From Mytilus trossulus (taxonomy: Eukaryota > Mollusca > Bivalvia > Mytilida > Mytilidae), in NCBI RefSeq assembly GCF_036588685.1, contig NC_086378.1:49656686-49720685 (forward strand): DNA of 64,000 nt. The letters run 5' to 3'. Shown here one piece after another: positions 11,085 to 23,500 of the stretch; positions within the stretch are counted from its first letter, which is position 1; each line of letters starts with the position of its first letter. The notes under the pieces were generated by a model. It ran no database searches. It saw only the letters and a list, made by a program, of their open reading frames with translations, and was not told where the DNA came from. The position numbers and the translations under genes are program-made.

Positions 11085-11785
11085 GTATATGAAACTCATT
11101 TAAATTACATTTCTCAGGTCTACGTCTCTGCCTACCAACCTGGTGTATGCATACTCTTCAATTTTATTTCTTATTTTTTTTTCCAGGTCTGTATGTCAGC
11201 ATACCAATCTGCTGTATGCCGAATCTCCAATTTTATTTCTTAAATTTATTTTTCAGGTGTGTATGCTAGCATACCAACCTGGTGTATGCTGAACCTCCAT
11301 TTTTTTTATTAATTTTATTTTTCAGGTGTGTATGCTAGCATACCAACCTGGTGTATGCTGAACCTCCATTTTTTTATTAATTTTATTTTTCAGGTGTGTA
11401 TGCTAGCATACCAACCTGGTGTATGCTGAACCTCCATTATTTTTCAGGTGTGTATGCTAGCATACCAACCTGGTGTATGCTGAACCTCCATTATTTTTCA
11501 GGTGTGTATGCTAGCATACCAACCTGGTGTATGCTGAACCTTCATTTTTTAATTATTTTTCCCCCATGTTTGTATGCTGGCATAACTACCTAGTGTATGC
11601 TGAACCTCCCTATTTATTCTGGGTTTTATTTTTCAGGAATGTATGACTGCAGACCAACCTGGTGTGTTAAACCTCCAATTATATTTTTGTTATTTTTATT
11701 TTTTAGATCTGTATACCATCCCGCTGTATGGAGAACCTTCAGCTTTATTTTTCAAGTCTATATAAATGCATACGGACATAGGTGG
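11085..11785 (+). repeat. Left palindromic 54-bp array
   Basis: The 54-base unit contains the perfect 14-base palindrome GTATGCTAGCATAC, then CAACCTGGTGTATGCTGAAC, then a pyrimidine tract ending in TTTTTCAG. Five units between 11261 and 11530 keep the palindrome; decayed units extend on both sides (11085-11240 and 11565-11785). The same unit occurs inverted at 26625-27205. The 18-codon repeating frame is a by-product of the 54-base period. Paired inverted arrays of this kind resemble subterminal transposase-binding regions. Confidence 0.85.
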
Positions 11786-11789
11786 ACGA

Positions 11790-12900
11790 GTCGTCTTAGT
11801 AGTTACTACTGTCATCACTAGACTCGACATTGAGGTTGCCACTGTTATCTTAATTGACTAGGATTAGTTTTTCTTTCGAAGATCCGAGGTTTTTCTTTGG
11901 CCACTCCGGCCATAAAAAAATAAAGAAAATGCCGCCACCAAAAATCCATTTCTAGTAACTGCATACAGACATAAAATGGATGAAGAATTATGAGATTACT
12001 CCATGGTCTATTATTTACAGTTTTGGCATAATTCTTAGTGTGCAGGAAGAATTCAGTGAAGCCAGTGATCAATATGGACCGCCTTCAACTGGCAGTGATT
12101 TTAGATAAGGTTTGGTTCTGTGTTGGATGCATAGGTGTCACATTCACTGCCAATAAATAAAATGAAACTTGCGGCACCATTTATTTGCTTTTTCTTATGT
12201 TAATGACTTGATTTTGTATCATTGATAGATATACACTTTCCATTAGCCTCTGTTCTTTTCTTAAATTTTGTTTACATTGGTATTTTGATCTGTAGTGCAA
12301 AGATTTTTATATTGAACATATGTGATCACTTCAATATAATAACATGCAGATACAAAAAATTCGGATTCTTCTTCATTTCTTTAACCGGTTTGCCTGGTGT
12401 GTTTAGATAACACAATGTATTCTTAAATCAAGAATGTGTCTGAAGTTCACAGATGCACGACTCGCAGTATCAATTTCAATGTTCAATGGACCGTGAAAAT
12501 GAGGTTAAAACTCTTATTGGACATTAAAATCAGACAGACCATATCATAGGGAACAGATGTACTAAGTTTCAAGTTGATTGGAATTCAACTTCATAAAAAA
12601 CTACCTTGACCAAAAACTCCAACCTGAGACAGGACGAACGAACGAACGAGTCCACAGACCAGAAAACATGCTGCCCCTCTACTTTCGTAGGTGGGGCATG
12701 AAGATAAAAGAGTGCATTAACATCTCATTGAAATGGTGTCTTTGTTTAATCTGTTAAAAACAGGATTTACGCGTATTGTGAAAACAATATGTATATTGAT
12801 AAAAAGATGTGGTTTGATTGCATTTGAAAAACTCTTTACCGGTGCTAACTGACATATAATATGACATACACATATAACAATATATGAATGCTTTTGGCCA
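11790..12900. other. Non-coding stretch between left array and gene
   Basis: The only recognisable piece is a mussel repeat tail near 12590-12705 (CAGGACGAACGAACGAACGA, then CTGCCCCTCTACTTTCGTAG). I found no exon with splice sites. Confidence 0.4.
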
Positions 12901-12904
12901 AATG

Positions 12905-13205
12905 TATTTTAGGGGGGTTGAGATCTACGCCGCATTTTTCGCCTGTCCCAAGTTATGAGCCATCGGCCTTTAGTACTCTTGAATGATTTTTTATTTCATT
13001 TTCTTGTGTGTATTTCGGAGTTTATTAGGACGTCTTTTATTACTGTGTACTAGTGTACATTTTTGTTTAGGGAAAAGCAGGAGCACGTTCTTGGTGCTGG
13101 AGTATCTGGATGCATTGAAAACTCATTAGTGGTAGTTTGTTATTGTCTGCTTTATGGTAGGGTTGTTGTCTCTCTGACACAGTCCCCTTTCCATTCTCAA
13201 TGTTA
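12905..13205 (+). repeat. Interspersed mussel repeat B, copy 2
   Basis: It carries AGTTATGAGCCATCGGCCTTT, a diverged middle, and GGTAGGGTTGTTGTCTCTCTG then CCATTCTCAATG. It ends about 100 bases beyond the stop codon of the minus-strand gene. Confidence 0.55.
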
Positions 13206-13307
13206 TTCGGATCCTTAACTGTAACAACCCAATAAATAAGGAGTTTGGGTTTGTTATAGTAAAAACAAACAAAATAAAAATATTTGTACAGTATGTGTCA
13301 TGTGTCT

Positions 13308-16300
13308 TTAGTCATGCAATGCTACAAATTTTGTTGCTCTTCTTCCACTCTTGGTCACCACTGGAAATCGGCCTTCTGAAAGTAATAAAATAATTTGTAT
13401 TAATTTTTTGATATTTCAATTAAGGAATGACTGTTATATTTTTTCTGTCTATGAAGAAATAACATAAAAAAATTGGTGCACACTGAATAACGCGCGTAGC
13501 AGATTATTTAACAGTGTGCACCACATTTGTTATGTTATTTCTAATAGACAGAAAAAAAATTACAGTGATTTCTTATAATTTAATTATAAATTCCATTTTT
13601 AGAAAAAAGCTGATGACGTCACAGTCACATGACTAAATTATGTCTATAGACTCGTAACAAAATAACGTCAGCCAATTAGAAGACGCGTTAATCCAACATT
13701 AAATTATATAACTATATAGAAAATATACTTTTTTCAATATTTATCAAATAAAATTGAGAATTGAAACAGGTGATGTTCCAAAAGAACCAAAATCGACTGA
13801 ATCAGATTTTACTCAATTTACGTTAGACATGTCCTATTCACTCCTATATTTGCATGTAATTTTCCCTAATTTATTGAAGCGTCGTCTCCTCCAAAACAGT
13901 ATATACAAAATTAATTTACCTATTTCGTTGACATTTTGTATTTGCGCATCATGAGAATTAACCGGCTCAGACTGTTCCAACATCAGTCTTTTACTGGGCG
14001 GAACGTACTTTCCAGAATAAACCTACAAACAAAATAGAACATTTTAAATGATAAAGCATGTTACAGCACTTAATCATATGTACATAGATCAATTAGCATA
14101 TAATATTGACGGTATATAATAATAGCCTCAAATAACATGAATTCCTTGTTTTTTTTCCAAGCTGGTCTTTTATTATTGCTAAAGTCGGCTATTTCCGAAA
14201 AATATAACTTAAAGTGAAAAACATAACAATTTAAGTTGGATAAAAACAAATTGTTACGACACAAGAAAATATATGAAGTAATAAAACATTAATTAAAAAA
14301 ATAAAACATATATACTTACAACGTTTACTCTTTTCTGACGTTGTTTTATATTTGTCAGTTCTTCTGGAATCACTAATTCCTCTTCAATACCCTCATATGG
14401 TAGCAAAAACTTTAATGGGCATTCTGGTACCTAAAACACAAATTCCGAAAATAACTTAAGTAATATGTCAGCAAATTTATGATATGGAAATGGTAAGGAC
14501 TGAAAATAAAAAGAAATTATAAGACATTGAACAACATGCACAACAAAAGCAGACCAAAAGCAATAGAACAGCATTGCTGTTTACTTCAACAAATGGTATA
14601 TTTGTATTAATCATGTATCCGGTATCAATCAACGGTATTATACAAGTATAGCCTTCGTATAAGGTCGAATCAAGGATATCTTGGCCTGAAAGAAGTATTG
14701 ACTGTCAGAGGAATTTTATAGATACTATATTGTGTCATATAAATTAAATACATATTAGTTGTTATTTCCTTTACTTTTTACCAAATTTCCTTACTTAAAA
14801 TAATAGATCTTAGATATTTCTTATAAAACTTTCAACAATATCATGAAATTCATTACCTTACGTTACAAAATATATCGGTTTTTAGATATTCTAGAAATTA
14901 TTAACTGTATATACCTCCAAAACTGGCTCTTGGAGGTTTTCAGTGGTAACATTTTCCCACCAGTCCTGCTCCTCTTCAAACAAGAGACCACTTGCAAGCA
15001 GTTTACTTTTTACGTTTTGCAACTGTTTCTTCAAGTCTTCCGACCAACATGGTTCTTTTATAGACGGAGTATCCTCTGGTGGCAAATTCTAAAATACAAC
15101 AGTGTTGTTTACAACAACAAAACGATAATGAGTGATTTCCAAGGAGACAATTCCCAACCAGAGTGTATATGACAAAGACATTTACAAATACAGGTCATTG
15201 TACGGCATTCAAAAATGAGCCAATCATTTACTTAATAATTAGTATGTTAGGTATATAGAAGGCCTTAAATAACTGATCTTTAGCACGAATTTGTCTTTTT
15301 GTTTATTGTTGATGGTGTGATAATAGTATACCTAAACAAAAAACAATACTTACCAGTTTGGAGTACTGTGTAAAAAAAATGTTTAGATAAGAAAGTTTAA
15401 AAGTGATGATTATAAAAATAAGATGGACAGTCCATATCACAGGATGGTATTGAAATTAAAGATGTTCCAACAGTTTTTGTTGGGTTAAACTACATTAAAA
15501 CCCCACTTCAAAAACTGTGATAAACATCTGCATGAATTATGTAATTATTGATAAAATACTATTAACTATTTTAATAATAAGTGTTTAAATTACCTTGAAT
15601 ATGACAATGCCATTCTTATCTTGGTCATTCAAATAGGATGTTCTGTCATTACTGTCAGGCAACCATTTCTGACTTTTGGCCCATTTTTTATAGTTCCAGA
15701 CTATCTTCCCGTCTTAAATAAAGATTGTGTTCGCTTAATTTTTTATTGTACAATGATAAATATTCTAACACTACCTTTACATTATAATAAAAAAAAAAAT
15801 AAAGATAATAAAGGACTAGTGACTTTAAAACACAATCTGATACTGAATCATTAGAAAATGAATTCATAACATGTGATTAACTTATTCAGTTTAAAAGCGG
15901 GTAATAATAAGCTAATCTAATATGTCCCAATGTCTTAATTGTTGAGCAATAACAAGCATAATATGCATTTTAAAACGATAACAAATACAGACATATTACG
16001 AGTAAAAGAAAAGTGGCAAGTGCATAACCGGTATTTCCTTTTTATCAGCATTTTCTGCTCCGTATTGCAACACCTTGTTTTTGTTAACAAACCGAATAAA
16101 CCTTTGGATTCATATTAATTCGTCGTTTAAAAAAGTAAAAATTATATGTTCAAATCAAGAGGTATACACTGGTTAACAGTTGATATCTATCATACCAACG
16201 GGTGTGTCAACCGCAGAAAGCAATATGATTGCTTGCACAATTTGGTAGACTAATAAATCCTACTGAACACTTCAGATATTAATAATTGTTTGGTAAAAAA

Positions 16301-19300
16301 AGTGTGTTTCATTTTAATTCTGTATGGAATATTACCTTCATTATAATGAATTTGGATGTGAAAGCAGTCATTAAAATTATGACAACCTGCCATTGTTGGC
16401 TCCAGCCAAGATTTCACATCCCATACGGTCTGTATGCTTGTAGCGGTTTTTATGAACCCTACCTTCTTAATCTGCTGAATAAGATCTGTAACATATTTAT
16501 AAAAAATCATTGCAGTTTTTTCATTCTATGAAGTTGAATAGTTTCAACAATATCATTTTTAATGCTTGGATATTGCCATTGTATACAATGTACCCATAGG
16601 TGTGGTGGTCATGAGTTTTGCCAATAAAATGAGGTTTGTAATTTTCCATATCAAATATTTAAACAACATATACATTATTTGCATTATATAAATCCAGAAT
16701 ACTATTTTCCTATTTCTTTTTATAGAGAACAAAAATGAAGGAAATCATTCTGCATTAAACATATACTACTACAGATATTTTTGTATATATACCTTTGAAG
16801 GTAATAACATCAACTTTTAAAACTTCGGCAATGCTGTGAAACATGGCGTCAACATCCTAAAACAAATATATAGATAAAGCATTGTTTTTATACAATGAAG
16901 ATCTTTGTGGTATGTCATCTAAAAAGGTAATTGTTCATTTAACATATGCAAGCGTGTAAGTCATATGCATACGTGTAAGTCCCTTGGAAAATGACTCATA
17001 ATTTTTATTGCATATTTAGAAAATAACTGACCAGAAATGATAATAGCCATAATCTTGGTCCCGTTCAATTTGTTTTAATATGCTTGTAATATTTGTTGTT
17101 ACTTGAGTAAATTTGGCGTTATAAAACGCAATATCAATTGTATTGCTAATCTATGATTGCTATAAACGAAGCAAATTTCGACCCATTTTGTAGTTCAAAA
17201 TCAAAGAAATTCATATATCTTTTTATTACTATAATTTGTGACTTGGATGGAGAGTTGTCTTATACCACATTTTCTTATTACCCCAAAAAAGGACTCTCCA
17301 TTTATTCGTGTAATTGTAGAACCAGCCTTTTATATGGACGATCAATGCATTTGAAAGGCAACATACAGTTGACCCCCACTACTACAGCCTGGGTTGGGAC
17401 CCTCTTTCTTGAACTTACTAAATCCACCCCAGATATGTGTATGTAATTTCTATAGGTTGAATAAGAAGCATAAACAATTTAATCATTCTATTGCATTAAA
17501 ATAACCAACCTCATGCGTGTGACCAACTGGTAACATGTGTAAATAAACCTACAATGATAAGGAATAGTTATAAAATAAAACGACATTTTTTAATCATATT
17601 TATCAATCAAACGGAATCGTTAGCACTGTGAATAAATAAAAAAGTAAATGAATTACGACAACATCTATATATATATATATTACAAAGAAACCCCAATTAC
17701 ATAAACAAACATTATTAAAACCATCCCCATATTAACTTTTACACAGTAAAGATTTTTCTTGTTGATCAAATCAACTGTGGCAAATTGTCAAAATATACAC
17801 ATCATAATATTCTTTCAGTTGTTTTGTAATACAGTTTCTAGTAGTGTAAATTCAACTTTTTTCAAACCATTTTTTTTAAATCTGATTTTTATTAATTAAC
17901 AATTTTCAAATACCAAACTTAGATCGGACCAAAGTATTTATTATCACCGGCTTCGTATGTATCTAGTATTTTGATTGGTTAACGTATTTATATAATATAC
18001 TATTGACCTCTTTGAATATCTTTCTATGCACTAATACACCTCCAAATGCGATCATATGGCAATTTTTATTGTTTGATGCACTGTCCATCTGTAAATGCAA
18101 CACTTTACCATGGGACTGCTTAAAGTCTGAAATGAAAAATCTAGAGGTTTTGGCACAAAAAATAATTAAAATTTTCATTTTCTGATTTTGAATACTCAGC
18201 TGACCATTTAGGTTTTCTATATTATTTTACAGATATGAAATACATGACAAATGAAATTTATAGAAAGTTATAATCAAAACTATTAATTTATTTATTAAAA
18301 TGATTTCTCCGTGAAACTTTGGATTGATTTCTTCGTTCGTAAAGTTTATAATATATATAGTAGAGATGTATGATTGTTTGACACAAAACAACTATTGTAT
18401 ACGGGAAACAGTTGTGCGTTACTTTAGTTGTTGAGTATATATCAATTTCAAACGTTAATGTATTACCTTTCAATATTTCAAGCAGAACACTTATATTCAG
18501 ATTGACATCGTGGGTATACTGAGTGAAATCAAAGAAGCTATATCCAATTTTTTTATATGCGTTTACACCTGTAAGCAAATATGTAATTAATCATTTTCAT
18601 ATTGTACCTTCATAAGATAGTTAAATCAAAAGTGATAATTATCAGATATTTATTTATATAGATAAATTAACAAAATGTCGATAAATCTTAGTCTTTAGTA
18701 TTTTTTAGGAAAAACCGACTCCTGATCTTAAATTCACATAATCTTCTCTACCTATAAACAGACATATGCTGCTTCTTTCCCATAGTGGCATTTAGAGCAA
18801 ACCGTAAAGTATATGTATGGTTAATATGTAGTTAAGCGTAACGGGCCCTGTTTCCGGTCCGCATAATGACAGAGACCAGTACAAATAAACACTTAAAACA
18901 AATTTCATGTATGTACCTGTTGTTTGTACAATTAGGTGCTGATTGCAGGAGAAAATAAAATTTAAAGTTAGCATATTTTTATTTTCAATCATTAATGTAA
19001 AAATAGATTGACAAATTACCTTGCCTATGAACTAATGCACCTGTTAAATAGGTTTTGATTGGAGGCACTGATCTGCTTTGAATTTCCTTTGATACTCTCC
19101 TGCGCAAAATTGGAAAAGATGTTTTGCATTGATCCATAGCATCAAAAATTATGCACAATGAATCCTTCGGGTCTTGGCGTGATGCATCCCGTCTCTGGTA
19201 GTAATCTAACCTCTCATCCCTAGAAGTAGATATTTAAATTTTAAGAAATACGAATGATGTTAAACCTTATTAATGTAGTATCATCTTAAAAACATAATTC

Positions 19301-19971
19301 TAATGCAACAACTTTTGTAACAATCCTCTCATTTTTTCCAAAGTTAAAACCGTTGGGTTTAATGAATGTCTCATTGAACTTAAATCTTTATACATTTTCC
19401 CGATCAACTTATGGTCATACTATTGGTTTATCAGGGTAGAAATCGCAATAATATGAACTGAACTGAAAAAACGCATTTGCCTCAGACTACAAAGCACGGT
19501 TATTTTTTGGATTATTTCAGTCATTGACATAGTCGTAATCACGGTCTTATGTCGACACTTTCACGGACCGACGCACTTTGACGTATTGAGGCATCGCACT
19601 TACATATATATTTGTATATACATTTTTTTTAATAAACTTTTTCACTTTTTTGGTCATTTGGAAAATGTTGTTTGTACTGTATTTGGACCCTTCTACAACG
19701 AAATGTGTTTTACATGCTCACGTATAAAAATTGCGGTTTTCTCGGCAAAGCAATCATAGGTTTGAACGCAGTTTTCAATTTAGACTCGTATATAATTTAT
19801 CAACCTCTTTACAATCTAAAATGCAATATATCAATGAATGATCTCCTGTCGCGCGTGCGTAGAGTTACAGATTTGCTGTATTCATTACCTTATGTCATTC
19901 CAATGTTCAATTCTCTCTTCTTGTATTAGATTCATCTTCCCTTTATTTTTCTCCAACTTTGAAATCTCCAT
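13308..19971 (-). CDS. RNase H-fold transposase-like protein, 12 exons
   Basis: Exons in transcript order are 19889-19971, 19020-19219, 18467-18568, 18008-18126, 17510-17548, 16793-16856, 16336-16485, 15594-15712, 14915-15088, 14320-14430, 13920-14022 and 13308-13375. All junctions are GT-AG and all phases agree, giving 443 residues with no internal stop. Three acidic blocks fit an RNase H-fold DDE/D core: IIFDAMDQ (D54), LHLQMDSASNNKN (D143) and GHTHEDVD (D182/D184). Downstream, VWDVKSWLEP, WNYKKWAKSQKWLP and QDWWENV recall a C-terminal module common in bivalve transposon proteins. The tail is short and basic and contains PVVTKSGRRATKF. Translation starts at ATG 19971; an in-frame TGA lies 27 bases upstream, but an acceptor-like TTATAG just before the ATG leaves room for further N-terminal exons, and relatives I recall are longer. 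The predicted role is DNA transposition in the nucleus. It lies between the two inverted 54-bp arrays, divergent from the plus-strand gene. Confidence 0.82.
13438..13560. mobile_element. Hairpin element in last intron of transposase-like gene
   Basis: TTTTTCTGTCTATGAAGAAA at the left pairs with TTTCTAATAGACAGAAAAA at the right, and TTGGTGCACACTG pairs with CAGTGTGCACCA inside. The flank continues into a segment similar to 26160-26300 (TGATTTCTTATAATTTA and a TCACATGAC-like block), so a second, decayed copy lies near the right array. Confidence 0.65.
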
Positions 19972-20569
19972 ATTTTTTATAAGGTTAACTATAACTCATG
20001 TTTTACAAAAGTAGAATATTTTTGCTTTTGTTTGTAATTTCATTAGAATTTTTCAAATTCAGGAGGGATAATTCAGGAAATGTATAAAATGTAATGGCAT
20101 AGTTTGGAAATTTTGATATTTGTTTTATAATAATAATAATAATAATAACCTTTATTGCAAAATTACAGCAATAAGGGTCAAGCTTAGCAATACAATTATA
20201 CACAATACAATGAACTACAATGTAATAAAAGTGTGGACACATATCATTTTCATGTGGATAGTATGTTTGTATGTTTGACAATATTTTCTAACAAATAAAT
20301 TCTCTGGTTTTTCCCCCATACGCTTCTATATTGAACTGCTATGCAATGTTACAGTCAACCCGGTTACTTAACACTGATAATCATTATGCAGTGAAAGTTG
20401 TATATTATTGAGTTTTAATGTTCAATGGTGTCATCGGCAAGGAGACACTACTATGAATCAGTGCCTGCCTTTTATATGTATATTTCATTTAGCTAGAAAT
20501 AGTTTTATTATCTAAATATATAGATATGGACGACATAACATGGTTGTTATGATGCAATATATGTTTTAG
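19972..20569. promoter_or_regulatory. Divergent intergenic region with LINE-like tail
   Basis: This is the 0.6-kb gap between the first exon found for the minus-strand gene and the first found for the plus-strand gene, so it may hold a two-way promoter; I can identify no promoter element. Bases about 20125-20285, read on the minus strand, end in AATAAAGGTTATTATTATTA. This resembles the (ATT)n tail at the 3' end of LINE-type retrotransposons. A weak candidate start for the plus-strand gene is ATG 20425, whose frame reaches a poor donor GTGCCT at 20461 in the right phase. Confidence 0.35.
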
Positions 20570-23500
20570 AAAGGACAAGGGAAAATCACCCTAACAGCAA
20601 TCAGGCCTTGGAGGGCAGTGATGACACTAGCTGAATGTGATGTAATCCAATTTCTGGACCGTATAATAGAAAAGGAATGGTCTATTGATCAATTTCAAAG
20701 GGTAATTATACTGCAATCAGCTTAGTTTACTGTACAGATAAAGCTATACGTATGAACGTTAGCTTTATACGTCAATGACCCCAACTGACCTATAAGGCCC
20801 GCCTCCTTATTGTATTTCATCAACAACATCACGTCGTAAAGTAACAATGGTCAAACTTTTTTATAATTTAAACTTTTATGTCTTCAAATTGGTTATTCAT
20901 ATATCATGTTTATCAAATGTTATTAATTAAGTTCATTTTCCCTTTCTAATTCCTAAATACGCCAATGTCTTACCACCTGGACTACGCTCATAGGGGTATA
21001 CCCCAAAATGGTACCTCAAGAGGGAAATTCCAAACACTTTTTTTTTAATAATTTTTGTTACATGTTTTTTTTCATTTTTTATTTTTTTTTCGAATTCAGT
21101 ATGAAAACAATATACGTATACTAGTGTCTAAACAAAAGTATTACAGCTATTAAATTAAATCAAATTTGTTAACGCGAACACTTCATTCCCTGTCCTCAAT
21201 TAGAATAACAATAACAAAATACTGCAGTGTTAGTAAAATGGTTTGTTTGTTTCTGCCATGTCAAGCTTAAGCATGTTTGTATGGACGTTTTGTTCGTAAT
21301 CAAAGGTGTTGCAAGTATGGGTAATCAATTCTCCATCCTTCTGCGCGAACTTCAAAGAGTTGTAAAATTTAAAAAACTGAAGAATCTTTTTTATTAGTTA
21401 GTGTATTGAAACATTTTAATCTGTAATTTATTTTCCTTTAAATTGTATAATTAGTTTTAAATCTTACTAAAAAATTGTGTTAATTTCTAAAGATAAAAAA
21501 GGTATTGACAGATTCGTGTAAGTGCCTTATAAAGTTATATTCAAGATTGGTAATCATTATAACTTAGGCTCAGGGGATGTTAACTCTAAACCGGGAATGT
21601 CACAGTATATACTATGTCTGAGACCTGAATAACATATAATGTTCTTTAACCCTGCTGACTGCCATTGGCGATTGCCAAATAAAGTTGATTACAAGATGTA
21701 ACAAAATGGATCTTAATATGTATACATATGTGTGTGTGTGTCATATTTCAGAAATGTGAGGAGATTAAAGATTACAAGAAATTGCAGAAGAAGATGATTG
21801 ACCATCTTGATCAAGAGTGGGCATCCATCAAATCACAATACTATGGAGGTGATGATACAGAAGCTGAAGCAGCCCTACATCCCTATTTAAGGTATTTAAT
21901 GCATTTTATTCATTCTTTGAATTGCATAACTGAATGCGTATACTGTTATAAGCCTCAATCGTTTCCAGTTTAATTTTTCAAACCGATCCCTGTGTATGCC
22001 AATATTTGTATATAAATTAATTTGGTGTATTTACTGTCTTCTGATTGGTTAAAAGTATTAGTTTTATTTTCAATGTTGTCATCTTTTATGGCAACACGCC
22101 CACTCTGACGTTGTGTATGCATACGCCAACATGTGTGTACGTTGTTATTGGTAATATAAATAATATAAACACTTCTTTGAGCCTTATTTTTCATAGAAAT
22201 TTATTTTTAACGAATGAGTGGCTATTATTTATTTTGAATTTATTGACCAATAAAATTATTTTTTGGACTTCACATTCTATATAATATATTATATAATAGC
22301 CACTTATTTAGCAACTTGATACCACGTAAATTCATATAAAAAGATGTGGTATGAGTGTCATTAATACCATTCTCTCGTCAAAATCACACTATGTAACAGT
22401 AAACCTTTATAGGTCAAAGTCTGGTTTTTAAGCTGGAGCCATGGCTTCTCTATGTTTCAATGTTAAACGTAGTTTGTGTATTAAAGATACTACTGTACAG
22501 TAATTTTTTTGGCTGTATATGAAGAAATTAATTTACAAAAACGTCGTGTTGCATCAACAATTGAATTACTTCTACTGGTTAAAAATGTTTATTTATTGGT
22601 TTTATTCCCCACCTTCATTTCAGGTTAACAGATTCTTCTGAATTTGACAATTATATAAAGAAGTTGAAATCAGAATCAAACAATCTGAAGAAAATGAAAA
22701 CTACCACTGGCTTCAACAAAGCCGACTTGGTTTTTTTAGCAGAAAATGAGGTAACAATTAATAGATTGAAATGGTACTAATACTTATTTGACCTTTTATC
22801 TGTAATGATAATGACTGTTTTTTGGTCATATACAATACAATACAATACAATACAATACAATACAATACAATACAATACAAATACAATACAATACAATACA
22901 ATACAAATACAATACAATACAATACAATACAATACAATACAATACATTACAATACAATACAATACAATACAAACTCCAGGTGTTTATGTTTGACGCCGGA
23001 AGCATACCTATGATGTAACCTAGTGTAGGGACCAAAAAAGATAACATCTTATCGCGGAATTTTCTTTAATGAAGATTTTACAATGAAATAATGATTGAAA
23101 TTTAATTATAGATTGTTTTGAATTAGAATAGAGATAACTGTATTGTATTTGAAGCTTTTCGGACGTCCATCGGTAGTTTTACTGTCGCAAATACCCGCGC
23201 TTCAAATACAATACAGTTATCTCTTAATTATGAGAGACGATTATTTACACATTAGAACCAAATTTCACACCGCTTAAAACATTAAAAAATATATATTTAT
23301 ATATATACTAAAAAATTTAAAAACAAGCAAAAACAAAACTATCTATATGTATATAAAAATCTAACGTCTCCTAACTAAAATGTCTCTGCAGGTTTTGGCA
23401 CACAAACGTATATTGTCATATGACATCTGGAGTTACTGAAGTTAATTAAATTAAAACTCATAAGTGGTAAAGCAGTTGACACAATAACATGACAAAAAAC

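Noticed and set aside
11396-11593. Repeating frame MYASIPTWCMLNLHYFSG as a protein
   Set aside because: The period of 54 bases is divisible by three, so one frame stays open. The inverted array gives the same frame on the other strand, and there is no start context or splice evidence.
16196-16259. Possible extra exon of the minus-strand transposase-like gene
   Set aside because: It has an acceptor and donor, but its phase does not fit the neighbouring exons. Exon 16336-16485 joins directly to 15594-15712 in frame and reads HYNEDGKIVWNYKKW.
22777-23047. Open frames of YCIVLYCIVLY or YNTIQYNTIQ
   Set aside because: They are translations of the (TACAA)n microsatellite in an intron.
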